A stretch of DNA of 64,000 nt from Roseomonas elaeocarpi (GTDB taxonomy: Bacteria; Pseudomonadota; Alphaproteobacteria; Acetobacterales; Acetobacteraceae), in assembly GCF_042433915.1 (NCBI RefSeq), contig NZ_JBHLUN010000012.1:124001-188000 (forward strand), given 5' to 3'. The notes below the pieces were generated by a model, which was given only the letters and a program-made list of their open reading frames with translations, was not told the origin of the DNA and did not search any database. A program made the translations under genes and the position numbers. Shown here one piece after another: positions 1-8,053 of the stretch (its first letter is position 1; every line of letters begins with the position of its first letter).

Positions 1-2
1 AG

Positions 3-971
3 CGGCGGCAGGCCCGCATCGACTATCTCGGCGCCGCACTTCTCACCACCGGCGTCACGGCGGCGCTGCTGCTGCTGAGCTGGGGCGGCAACGAGTACGC
101 CTGGTCCTCCCCCACCATCCTGGGGCTGGCGGCGCTGGCCGCGGCGATGTTCGCGATCCTCTTCTGGCATGAGCGGCGTGACGCCGACCCGCTGCTGCCG
201 CCGCGCATCTTCCGCTCCAACGTCTTCGTGCGCGGCATCCTGATCGCCTTCTTCGCCTCGCTGGGCCTGTTCGGCGCCACCTTCCTCCTGCCGCTGTTCC
301 TGCAGCTGGTGCGCGGCACCGACGCCTCGCTCTCGGGGCTGCTGGTGATCCCCTTCCTGCTCACCAACGTGTTCGGCGCCTTCACCGCCGGGCGGATCAT
401 CAAGCGCCTCGGACGCACGCGCGGGCTGGTGCTGGCGGGGCTTTCCACCTCGGCACTCGGCTTCGTGGCGCTGGTCATGGTGGGCGCCACGACCCCCTGG
501 GCGGTGCTGCTGCTGGGGATGGTGCTGGTGGGCGGCGGCATCGGCCTCACCCTGCCCTCCACCCTGGTGACGGTGCAGAACGCGGCGGAGCGGCGCGACG
601 TCGGCGTGGCCACCGGCACCATGCTGTTCCTGCGCTCCATGGGCGGGGCCTTCGGCTCCACCGTGGTGGGCGCGATCCTGGCGCTGCGCTTCAGCGACGC
701 GGTGGCCGCCGCCGGCGTCACGCGCGCCCTCGACCTCGGTGCCCTGCGGCACGGCGGCACCGGTGCGGCCGACCCGCTGGCCGGGCTGGACGCCGCCGCC
801 CGCGCGCAGGTGCTCGAAGGCCTGCTCAGCGGCTTTCACCTCAGCTTCGCGCTCTGCGCCGGGCTGACGGTGGTGGGCGTCGTGATCGCGGCCGGCATGC
901 GCGACATCCCGCTGCGCACCTCCTCGGCCGCCGCCGGCGAAGCCCCGCAGGCGGCAGCGATCGGGCACTGA
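3..971 (+). CDS. DHA2-type MFS drug exporter, 3' part
   Basis: This is the C-terminal 322 residues of a major facilitator, in frame from base 3; the start lies outside the window. About eight hydrophobic segments alternate with short charged loops. The motif QLVRGTDASLSGLL in mid-protein resembles the DHA2 (EmrB/QacA, 14-helix drug:proton antiporter) signature, and the glycine-rich segment LVGGGIGLTLPS matches the later conserved helix of that family. The likely role is export of toxic compounds across the inner membrane using the proton gradient. Substrate cannot be told. The protein ends in a short Ala-rich cytoplasmic tail and the gene is followed by a hairpin that separates it from the convergent phosphatase gene. 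Confidence 0.85.
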   Translation, partial: RRQARIDYLGAALLTTGVTAALLLLSWGGNEYAWSSPTILGLAALAAAMFAILFWHERRDADPLLPPRIFRSNVFVRGILIAFFASLGLFGATFLLPLFLQLVRGTDASLSGLLVIPFLLTNVFGAFTAGRIIKRLGRTRGLVLAGLSTSALGFVALVMVGATTPWAVLLLGMVLVGGGIGLTLPSTLVTVQNAAERRDVGVATGTMLFLRSMGGAFGSTVVGAILALRFSDAVAAAGVTRALDLGALRHGGTGAADPLAGLDAAARAQVLEGLLSGFHLSFALCAGLTVVGVVIAAGMRDIPLRTSSAAAGEAPQAAAIGH

Positions 972-992
972 CCCCGATCCTCAGAACGCGAA

Positions 993-1016
993 AGGGCGGC
1001 CGTTTCCGGCCGCCCT
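993..1016. terminator. Hairpin between convergent MFS and phoA genes
   Basis: A perfect 10-bp stem (AGGGCGGCCG pairing with CGGCCGCCCT) encloses a 4-nt loop. It lies between two convergent stop codons and probably serves both genes. There is no clear T-run on the plus side. Confidence 0.6.
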
Positions 1017-1088
1017 CCGCTCTTCCAGGGCCAGCAGCCCGGCCGCAAAACCGGCGGCGGGACCTGACCTGGTTCCGGCCGGCCTCCG

Positions 1089-2612
1089 TCAGTTCACCGT
1101 CGGCACGAGGCGCAGCGCGTCGCGGATGGTGAAGAACAGGTCGGTCTGGTCGGTCAGGCCGGTGACATTGGCAGCACGAGGGCCGTAGGCCGCGACGCGC
1201 AGCTGCGTGCCGGTGTGCTCCTGCGAATCACCCTCGCTGGTGCCGTAGCTCACCGCCATCACGCTGCCGTCCTTGGTGCGCAGCGCCTCGCTCAGCCCCG
1301 GCGCCTTGGTCTCGGGCGGGATGATCTGGCTGGTATGGGCGTGGTCGGCGGTGACGATCACCAGCGTGTCGTTGCGCCCCTTGGCGAAGGCCAGCGCCGC
1401 CTGCACCGCCTCGTCGAGGTCCACCGTCTCGCCGATCTGGCCGCAGGGGTTGGACGCGTGGTCCTGCTTGTCGATCGAGGCGCCCTCGACCTGCAGGAAG
1501 AAGCCGCGTTCGTTGCTGCCCAGCAGCTGGATCGCCTTGTCCGTCATCTGCCGCAGCGTGGGCGCGGTGGCGACGCGGTTCGGGTTGGGCTGGCAGGTCA
1601 CCGGCTCACGCTCCAGGCTGCCATGGAGCGAAGCCTTCGGCCCGGTCCAGCGGACCTCCATGTTGCCCGGCGCGAAGAGGCCCAGCAGCGGCTGCCCCTG
1701 ATTGGCGCCGTTGACGCCGTTCAGCGCCTCGAGGTTCTCCACGATGCGGAAGCCGCGCGCCTCGGCCTGGGCGCGCAGCGTCTGGCCCTTCCACTGGCCG
1801 GCGGTGGCCTGCTCGGCGAAGCTGGCGGCGCCGCCGCCCAGCGTCACGTCGGGACGGGTGTTGAGCATCTGCTCGGTGATCGAGCCGGCGCCGCCGTTCT
1901 CCAGCGCGTTCTCGGGGCAAGCCTTGGTGGTCGAGGACGGGGAGTAGCAGCGGCGGCTGGTGACGTGCGACATCAGCACCGCCGGGGTGGCGTCCTGCAG
2001 CTCGGCCGTGGACACGTTGCCGGTGGCCAGGCCCGCGGCCTTGGCCAGTTCCAGCAGCGTCTGCTGCGGCTTGCCGTGGACGTCCACGCCGATGGCGCCG
2101 TTATAGCTCTTGGTGCCGGTGGCCCAGGCAGTGCCGGAGGCGGCGCTGTCGGTCACGTAGTCCGGCTTGCCGGTCTGGCGATCCAGCGCGTAGTGCGTGT
2201 ACTGGCCGGTGATCGGCAGGGCGTCGATGCCGCGAAAGAAGCCACCGGCGCCCTCGGCGTAGTTGCGCGCCAGCGTGATCTCGCTGTCGCCCATGCCGTC
2301 GCCGATCAGCAGGATGACGTTCCGCACCGCGCCGTTGGTCAGCGAGGCGCGCAGCGCTTCCGTCATGTCGCCGGAGATGCGGCGCGCGCCGCCGGTGCGC
2401 GTCAGGTCGCCCGTGGCCGCGCGCTGCAGCAGGGTGTCGGCGGTCGCGGCGGGGGCGGCAGGCTGCGCCACGGAGGCGGCGGCGGGCCGGGCACCGGCCG
2501 CGGCCTGCGCGGGGGCCTGAGCGGGGGCCGGGGTCTGGGCCTGAACGCTGAAGCTCAGCAGCGCGGCCGCGGCGGCGGTCGTCATCAGGTGGTGTCGGGT
2601 GAAGCGTAGCAT
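1089..2612 (-). CDS. phoA: Alkaline phosphatase, PhoA type
   Basis: The 507-residue product hydrolyses phosphate monoesters in the periplasm. The start at 2612 is preceded by GGAAGGG and opens a signal peptide (MLRFTRHHLMTTAAAAALL, ending near AQA). A low-complexity Ala/Pro stretch (residues about 27-60) follows. The metal-binding motif LLIGDGMGDSE lies near residue 102, and the catalytic serine sits in TDSAASGTAW (Ser156), which matches the E. coli PhoA active site closely. A late TADHAH motif supplies zinc-binding Asp/His. The gene is monocistronic and convergent with the MFS gene. A Pho box was not identified upstream, so phosphate control is only expected from the family. Confidence 0.93.
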   Translation of the reverse strand: MLRFTRHHLMTTAAAAALLSFSVQAQTPAPAQAPAQAAAGARPAAASVAQPAAPAATADTLLQRAATGDLTRTGGARRISGDMTEALRASLTNGAVRNVILLIGDGMGDSEITLARNYAEGAGGFFRGIDALPITGQYTHYALDRQTGKPDYVTDSAASGTAWATGTKSYNGAIGVDVHGKPQQTLLELAKAAGLATGNVSTAELQDATPAVLMSHVTSRRCYSPSSTTKACPENALENGGAGSITEQMLNTRPDVTLGGGAASFAEQATAGQWKGQTLRAQAEARGFRIVENLEALNGVNGANQGQPLLGLFAPGNMEVRWTGPKASLHGSLEREPVTCQPNPNRVATAPTLRQMTDKAIQLLGSNERGFFLQVEGASIDKQDHASNPCGQIGETVDLDEAVQAALAFAKGRNDTLVIVTADHAHTSQIIPPETKAPGLSEALRTKDGSVMAVSYGTSEGDSQEHTGTQLRVAAYGPRAANVTGLTDQTDLFFTIRDALRLVPTVN

Positions 2613-2743
2613 CGATCGGCCCTTCCGGTCGGTCCCGGCAGCGAACACCGGGGAATTCGGCGCCCCCAACTAGGCGTTCACCTTGCCGGCGAATGTCATA
2701 ATTTTATGAAATCCGACACAGAGCTGAAACTTAGGCCCCGAGT

Positions 2744-3802
2744 TCAGCCCGCCTGCTGCACGGGCCGCGTGCCCTCGGGGTTATGGTCGCGCAGGAAGGC
2801 CGTGAGGTCCCGGAACAGCGGCCCGCGCGGGTCGGTGGCGCGCCACACCAGCCCCACCGTGCGGCCGACCTCCGGGCTCTCCAGGTCCCGCCAGGCGACC
2901 AGCCCGTCCAGCGCCCCGCCCTCGCGCCGCGCCAGCAACGGCAGCAGGGAATAGCCCTCGCCCGCCGCGATCATGTGCCGCAGCATCTCGAGCGAGGTGG
3001 CGAAGCGCCCGTCCGCCGCCCCGCTCCCCGCCGGGCGGCGGCACAGCGACAGCGCCTGCTCCCGCAGGCAGTGCCCTTCCTCCAGCAAGAGCAGCCGCTG
3101 CTCGGGCAGGTCTTCCAGCCGGGGCAGCGGGCGCGCCAGCAGCGGGTCGTCGGCCGGGCAGGCGAGCTGGAAGGGCTCGAAGAACAGTGCCTCCCCCACC
3201 AGCCCCGGGGCCGGCGCGGGCAGCGCCACCAGCGCCAAGTCCAGCGTCCCGGCCGCCAGCGCGTCCAGCAACTCCACCGTGCGCGCTTCCTGCAGCCGCA
3301 GGTGCAGCGCCGGGAAGCGCTGCCGCACGTCGCGCAGCAGGCCCGGCACGTAGTAGGGCCCCAGCGTCGCGATCACGCCCAGCCGCAGCGGCCCGGCCAG
3401 CACGCCGGCGCGCCCGCCCGCCATCTCCAGCAGGCCCCGCGCCTCGCGGATCACCTGCCGGGCCTGGGCCAGCAGCGCCTCGCCCGCAGGCGTCGGGGCG
3501 ACGCCGCGGCTGCCGCGCTCGAACAGCGGCGTGCCCAGCAGGGCTTCGAGCTTGCGGACCTGCTCGCTCAGCGCCGGCTGGCTGACGCCGCAGCGTTCCG
3601 CCGCGCGGCCGAAATGGCGCAGCTCCGCCACGGTGACCGCGTATTCCAGGTCCCGCAGCGACAGGCCGGACAGGCTGTGCTGCGGCCGCCCGCCCGGCAC
3701 CGGGACGCGGGTGCCGGACTCCCCGCTGGCTGCGCCGCCCGCCGTCGCGCCCTCATCCGGTGGTTCCTGCCCGGTTCCGGGTCGTCCTGCTGCTCTCGCC
3801 AT
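2744..3802 (-). CDS. oxyR: Peroxide-sensing LysR regulator OxyR
   Basis: This is a LysR-type activator with an N-terminal winged HTH (residues about 48-106, core SQPALSEQVRKLEALLG) and a C-terminal sensor domain. The redox pair is visible: GHCLREQALSLCR places Cys245 and Cys254 nine residues apart, as Cys199/Cys208 are in E. coli OxyR, so hydrogen peroxide should switch it by disulfide formation. The start at 3802 has AAGGAG at plus-strand 3810-3815. It implies an unusual 45-residue Gly/Ala/Pro-rich N-terminal extension before the HTH. The gene is divergent from katA, its expected target. Confidence 0.93.
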   Translation of the reverse strand: MARAAGRPGTGQEPPDEGATAGGAASGESGTRVPVPGGRPQHSLSGLSLRDLEYAVTVAELRHFGRAAERCGVSQPALSEQVRKLEALLGTPLFERGSRGVAPTPAGEALLAQARQVIREARGLLEMAGGRAGVLAGPLRLGVIATLGPYYVPGLLRDVRQRFPALHLRLQEARTVELLDALAAGTLDLALVALPAPAPGLVGEALFFEPFQLACPADDPLLARPLPRLEDLPEQRLLLLEEGHCLREQALSLCRRPAGSGAADGRFATSLEMLRHMIAAGEGYSLLPLLARREGGALDGLVAWRDLESPEVGRTVGLVWRATDPRGPLFRDLTAFLRDHNPEGTRPVQQAG

Positions 3803-3823
3803 GCCCAGGCTCCTTAGGGAGTG

Positions 3824-3862
3824 CTTATCGACAAGATAGGAAGGATCGATTTCACCGATAAG
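3824..3862. promoter_or_regulatory. Candidate OxyR operator between oxyR and katA
   Basis: A perfect 7-bp inverted repeat (CTTATCG at 3824-3830 and CGATAAG at 3856-3862) is centred at 3843. An internal TATC-N5-GATA and an ATCGAT lie inside it, which resembles the spaced ATAG/CTAT half-sites of OxyR operators. The site sits in the short gap between the divergent oxyR and katA genes. OxyR binding is inferred from sequence and position. Confidence 0.55.
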
Positions 3863-3915
3863 GAGGGCAGTGTCATACCCGGTGGCACGAACCGCGACGC
3901 CTGAGGGAGAAGTCC

Positions 3916-5424
3916 GTGGCCGACCAGAACAGCCGCCCGATGCTGACCAGCACCGCCGGTGCCCCCATCCCCGACAACCAGAACAGCATCACCGCCGGCC
4001 CGCGCGGCCCGATCCTGCTGCAGGACTACCAGCTGATCGAGAAGCTGGCGCACCAGAACCGCGAGCGCGTGCCGGAGCGCGTGGTGCACGCCAAGGGCTC
4101 CGCCGCCTACGGCACGCTGACCGTCACGCACGACATCACGAAGTACACGCGCGCCAAGCTGTTCGACGGGATCGGCAAGAAGACCGACCTGCTCTTGCGC
4201 TTCTCCACCGTGGCCGGCGAGCGCGGTGCGGCGGATGCCGAGCGCGACGTGCGCGGCTTCGCGCTGAAGTTCTACACCGAGGAGGGCAACTGGGACCTCG
4301 TCGGCAACAACACGCCGGTGTTCTTCATTCGCGATCCGATGAAGTTCCCCGACTTCATCCGCACGCAGAAGCGCCACCCGCGCACCAACATGCGCTCCGC
4401 CACCGCGATGTGGGATTTCTGGTCGCTGTCGCCCGAGAGCCTGCACCAGGTGACGATCCTGTTCTCGGACCGCGGGCTGCCGCAGGGCTACCGGCCGATG
4501 AACGGCTACGGCTCGCACACCTTCTCGTTCTGGAACAACGATGGTGAGCGGTACTGGGTGAAGTTCCACTTCAAGTCGATGCAGGGCATCCGGACCTGGA
4601 CCAACGAGGAAGCCAATGCCGTGATCGCGGAAGACCGCGAAAGCGCGCAGCGTGACCTCTACGAGGCGATCGAGCGCGGCGACTTCCCGCGCTGGCGCAT
4701 GTGCGTGCAGATCATGCCCGAGGCCGATGCCGAGAAGACCTCCTACAATCCCTTCGACCTGACCAAGGTCTGGCCGCACAGCGAATACCCGCTGATCGAC
4801 GTCGGCGTGGTGGAGCTGAACCGCAACCCCGACCACTACTTCGCCGAGGTCGAGCAGGCGTCCTTCTCGCCCTCCAACGTGGTGCCGGGCATCGGCTATT
4901 CCCCGGACAAGGTGCTGCAGGCGCGCCTCTTCGCCTATGCCGACGCGCACCGCTATCGCGTGGGCACGCATTACGAGGCGCTGCCAGTGAACAAGCCGCG
5001 GAGTCAGGTGAACACCTACCACGCCGACGGCGCGATGCGCTTCGACGCGCCCGTGGGCACCGATGCCTACTACGAGCCGAACTCCTTCGGCGGCCCGGTG
5101 GAGGTTCCCTCAGTCAAGGAGCCGCCGCTGCGCATCAACGGCGACGCCACCTTCTACGACCACCGCGCCGGCAACGACGACTACACCCAGCCCGGCAACC
5201 TGTTCCGCCTCCTCGGCGCCGAGCAGCAGGAGCGGCTGTTCAGCAACATCGCCGGCGCGATGCAGGGCGTGCCACGCTTCATCATCGACCGGCAGCTGGA
5301 ACACTTCCGCCGGGCCGATCCGCGCTACGCCGCGGGCGTGGAAGCGGCGATCGCGCGCATCCACACCGCGCCGGCCTCGGCGCCCACCACCACGGCCGAC
5401 GTGATCCCGCAGGCAGCCGAGTAA
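3916..5424 (+). CDS. katA: Monofunctional heme catalase
   Basis: This 502-residue small-subunit (clade 3 type) catalase dismutates hydrogen peroxide to water and oxygen in the cytoplasm. The distal histidine is His58 in RVVHAKGSAA. The catalytic Asn is near residue 131 in GNNTPVFFIRD. The proximal tyrosine heme ligand lies in RLFAYADAHRYRVG. NADPH-fold residues further on are conserved and there is no C-terminal flavodoxin-like extension. Translation starts at GTG (3916) behind GAGGGAGA. It is divergent from oxyR across a palindromic site, so peroxide induction is expected. A long hairpin follows the stop codon. Confidence 0.95.
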   Translation: MADQNSRPMLTSTAGAPIPDNQNSITAGPRGPILLQDYQLIEKLAHQNRERVPERVVHAKGSAAYGTLTVTHDITKYTRAKLFDGIGKKTDLLLRFSTVAGERGAADAERDVRGFALKFYTEEGNWDLVGNNTPVFFIRDPMKFPDFIRTQKRHPRTNMRSATAMWDFWSLSPESLHQVTILFSDRGLPQGYRPMNGYGSHTFSFWNNDGERYWVKFHFKSMQGIRTWTNEEANAVIAEDRESAQRDLYEAIERGDFPRWRMCVQIMPEADAEKTSYNPFDLTKVWPHSEYPLIDVGVVELNRNPDHYFAEVEQASFSPSNVVPGIGYSPDKVLQARLFAYADAHRYRVGTHYEALPVNKPRSQVNTYHADGAMRFDAPVGTDAYYEPNSFGGPVEVPSVKEPPLRINGDATFYDHRAGNDDYTQPGNLFRLLGAEQQERLFSNIAGAMQGVPRFIIDRQLEHFRRADPRYAAGVEAAIARIHTAPASAPTTTADVIPQAAE

Positions 5425-5425
5425 A

Positions 5426-5470
5426 CCCGTGCCGCGGGCCGCGGCGCAGGGTTCTGCCGCGGCCCACGGG
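5426..5470 (+). terminator. Hairpin downstream of katA
   Basis: CCCGTG plus GGCCGCGGC pairs with GCCGCGGCC plus CACGGG, giving a 15-bp stem with a 5-nt bulge on the left arm and a loop of about 10 nt. It starts one base after the katA stop codon. The segment TGCCGCGGGCCGCGGC recurs at 5504-5519. The rest of the 355-bp gap (5425-5779) shows no other gene or site I can support. Confidence 0.5.
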
Positions 5471-5779
5471 AGAAGGCCGCCCCTGGGCCGCGGGATAGGA
5501 CCCTGCCGCGGGCCGCGGCATTACATTGGCCGCATCGCCGCCGCACCCTCGCCGGTCGCGACGGCCTGACCCGCCCGCAGCCGCGCCAGTGGCTGCGGGA
5601 ACCAGAGCGAAGACGCCCAGGCCATGCGTCTTCCACGCGCGCGGCGGGCCGGGGTCCTCCCGGCTCACCGCCCGCCCGGTCCAGGGCGCCCCGACGTCAT
5701 CCGGGCCGCCCGGACACGCCACCCGTCGCCGGCCGGGTTGGCGCCTTCATCTCCACTGCCGGAACGGAGTGTTTCCCGC

Positions 5780-6805
5780 ATGTCCGCCGTTCTGCACGCG
5801 CCCACCCACCTCCCCGCCGCCCTGCCGAAGCTGCGCGCCGCCGCCTGCCGCCGCGCCGGTACGGCGGAACAGCTCCGGGCCCGCCTCCGACGCCTCGCGG
5901 GATCACCCGACGTGCTACAGTCTTTCGCCACCGACTGGCACGCGCCCCGGGAGGTTGGCCCCCGGGGTACTGCTCCCTGGGAAGACACCTCCTGGGAGGA
6001 CGCCGCCTCCACCCCCTCCACCGGGGCGCTGCACGCCGCCCTGCGGGAAGGGCGCCTCGACTTCGCCGTGCACCGGCTGCGCGACCTGTCGCAGCGGGGG
6101 CGGATCCTCCTGCCCGAGGACCTCACCCTCGCGGCCCTGCTGCCGCGCGAGGATGCGCGCGACGCCCTGGTGCTGGCGCCGAACACTCCGCCGGTGTTTC
6201 GCCGCGTCGCTATCCCGGAACTGCCGATCGGCGCCTGCCTCGGCCTGAGCGACCGCTTGCGCGAGGCGCAGCTGCGCCACCTCCGCCCCGACCTGCGCTT
6301 CCGGGCGCTGCCCGGCGACGCCGCGGCGCGGCTGCGGGCGTTGGGCAACGGCGACCAGACGGCCACGGTGCTGTCGGTGGCGGCGCTGCGCCGGCTGGAC
6401 CATCCCGGCCGCTCGGTCCTGCCGCTCGACCCCGAGCTGGTGGTGCCCGCCGCCGGGCAGGGCATCCTGGCGGTCACCGCACGAGCCGCGGACGCGGCGA
6501 CGCGGCGCCTTCTGCGGCTGCTGGACAGTGCCGACAGCCGCGCCGCCTGGGCCGCCGAGGGCGCGCTGCTGCGGGCCCTCGGGGATGCCGGCGCGGTCGT
6601 GGCGGCGCATGCCTGGCCACTGCCGGGCGGCCTGCTGCGCCTTGCCGGCCTCGTGCTGCCCCCCGAAGGTGGCGAGCCGCGCCGCGCGACCCTGTCCGCC
6701 CCGATCGGGGAGGCCGCGGCGCTCGGCACCCGGCTGGCGGAGGCCTTGCGCCGGGACGAGGCCGCGCCCGTCACCCGGGATACGGTCGGGGTGGGGCAGG
6801 GATGA
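5780..6805 (+). CDS. Degenerate HemC-like protein coupled to hemH
   Basis: The 341-residue product aligns with hydroxymethylbilane synthase (porphobilinogen deaminase). Shared stretches include REGRLDFAVH, AALLPREDARDAL, LRHLRPDLRF and VPAAGQGILAV. The key parts are missing. The N-terminal GTRGSPLA segment is absent and the arginine pair of SSLRRQ is now SDRLREAQ. The GSCRTP loop, whose cysteine carries the dipyrromethane cofactor, reads GDAGAVV, so the cysteine position is Gly271. Only the catalytic Asp (Asp102 in VHRLRDLS) remains. It is therefore unlikely to be an active deaminase. Its stop overlaps the hemH start in ATGA, suggesting a role tied to ferrochelatase. The start at 5780 follows GGAG. 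Confidence 0.75.
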   Translation: MSAVLHAPTHLPAALPKLRAAACRRAGTAEQLRARLRRLAGSPDVLQSFATDWHAPREVGPRGTAPWEDTSWEDAASTPSTGALHAALREGRLDFAVHRLRDLSQRGRILLPEDLTLAALLPREDARDALVLAPNTPPVFRRVAIPELPIGACLGLSDRLREAQLRHLRPDLRFRALPGDAAARLRALGNGDQTATVLSVAALRRLDHPGRSVLPLDPELVVPAAGQGILAVTARAADAATRRLLRLLDSADSRAAWAAEGALLRALGDAGAVVAAHAWPLPGGLLRLAGLVLPPEGGEPRRATLSAPIGEAAALGTRLAEALRRDEAAPVTRDTVGVGQG

Positions 6806-7929
6806 GCCCGCCGCGCCGCCCCCTCCCCGCGCCGCCGCCCGTGCTCGGCCAACGCGCCGGCGCCGCGCTGGCTGGTCCAGCGGACCGCACCGCCGGCCGG
6901 ATCGGCGTGCTGCTGGTCAACCTCGGCACGCCCGAGGGCACCGGCTACTGGCCGCTGCGCCGCTACCTGAGCGAGTTCCTGAGCGACCGCCGCGTGATCG
7001 AGATCAATCCCCTCCTGTGGCAGCCGCTGCTGCAGGGGGTGATCCTGACCACCCGCCCGTTCCGCTCCGGTGCCAACTACCGCCGCATCTGGCGCAGCGC
7101 CGAGAACGAGTCGCCCCTGCGCACCTTTACCCGCGCCCAGGCCGGGCTGCTGGCGGAGCGCCTGGCGCCCGACCTCGGCGCCGGCGTGGTGGTGGACTGG
7201 GCGATGCGCTACGGCAGGCCTTCGGTGGCGGAGCGTCTCGACGCCCTCACCGCCGCGGGCTGCGAGCGCGTGCTGGTGCTGCCGCTCTACCCGCAATACA
7301 GCGCCACCACGACCGCCACCGTGAACGACGCCGCCTTTCGCGCGCTGATGCGGCAGCGGCGGCAGCCGGCGCTGCGCACGCTGCGCTCCTTCGCCGACCA
7401 CCCGCTCTACATCCGCGCCCTGGCGGACAGCGTGCGGACCAGGCTGGCGGCGCTGGATTGGCAGCCCCAGCTGCTGCTCGCTTCCTTCCACGGCTTGCCG
7501 CGGCGCTACGTCCAGGCCGGCGACCCGTACCCGGCCGAGTGCAACCGGACCATGGTGGCGCTGCGCCGAGAGCTCGGCCTGTCGGCGCGCGACTTCCCGA
7601 TGGTGTTCCAGTCGCGCTTCGGCCGGGAACGCTGGCTGGAGCCCTACACCGACAGCAAGCTCGAATCCCTCCCCGGGCGCGGCATCACCCGGGTCGCGGT
7701 GATCACGCCGGGCTTCCTGTCGGACTGCATCGAGACGATCGACGAGATCGGCCGCGAATCCCGCCACGTCTTCACCGAGGCAGGCGGCACCCACTACGAC
7801 GCGATCCCCTGCCTCAACGATGGCGTCGGCGCGATCGACCTCCTGGAAGCGCTGGTGCGCGACGAGCTGCGCGGCTGGCTGCCGGAGGATCGCCCGATGG
7901 CCGCCGTGGGGCTGGCGGCTGTTGCCTGA
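6802..7929 (+). CDS. hemH: Ferrochelatase
   Basis: Ferrochelatase inserts Fe2+ into protoporphyrin IX, the last step of protoheme synthesis, at the cytoplasmic face of the membrane. The 375-residue protein carries the family hallmarks: LLVNLGTPE (residues 37-45), PLYPQYSATT, the catalytic histidine in ASFHGLPRR (His230), and the acidic metal path in SDCIETIDEI (Glu311). The first 30 or so residues are a Pro/Ala-rich extension. Its ATG overlaps the stop of the HemC-like gene, so the two are probably translated together. sppA follows about 125 bp later. Confidence 0.95.
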   Translation: MSPPRRPLPAPPPVLGQRAGAALAGPADRTAGRIGVLLVNLGTPEGTGYWPLRRYLSEFLSDRRVIEINPLLWQPLLQGVILTTRPFRSGANYRRIWRSAENESPLRTFTRAQAGLLAERLAPDLGAGVVVDWAMRYGRPSVAERLDALTAAGCERVLVLPLYPQYSATTTATVNDAAFRALMRQRRQPALRTLRSFADHPLYIRALADSVRTRLAALDWQPQLLLASFHGLPRRYVQAGDPYPAECNRTMVALRRELGLSARDFPMVFQSRFGRERWLEPYTDSKLESLPGRGITRVAVITPGFLSDCIETIDEIGRESRHVFTEAGGTHYDAIPCLNDGVGAIDLLEALVRDELRGWLPEDRPMAAVGLAAVA

Positions 7930-8053
7930 AGGGGGTGGCGGGCCCGCCCCGACCTGGAAAAACGGCCGGCCCGGCACTGCCGCGCCGCCCGTCCCGCATC
8001 TCTTCCCGAGATATCGATTTGACCGCAGGCCCGCCTTTGGCCATCACGCATCC

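Noticed and set aside
3870..4547. GTG-started plus-strand frame overlapping katA
   Set aside because: AAGGAG lies near it, but the product is an Arg/Pro/His-rich frame-shifted copy of the catalase coding region.
5665..7977. 770-codon minus-strand frame opposite the HemC-like and hemH genes
   Set aside because: No family similarity; the plus-strand genes are coupled and carry conserved motifs.
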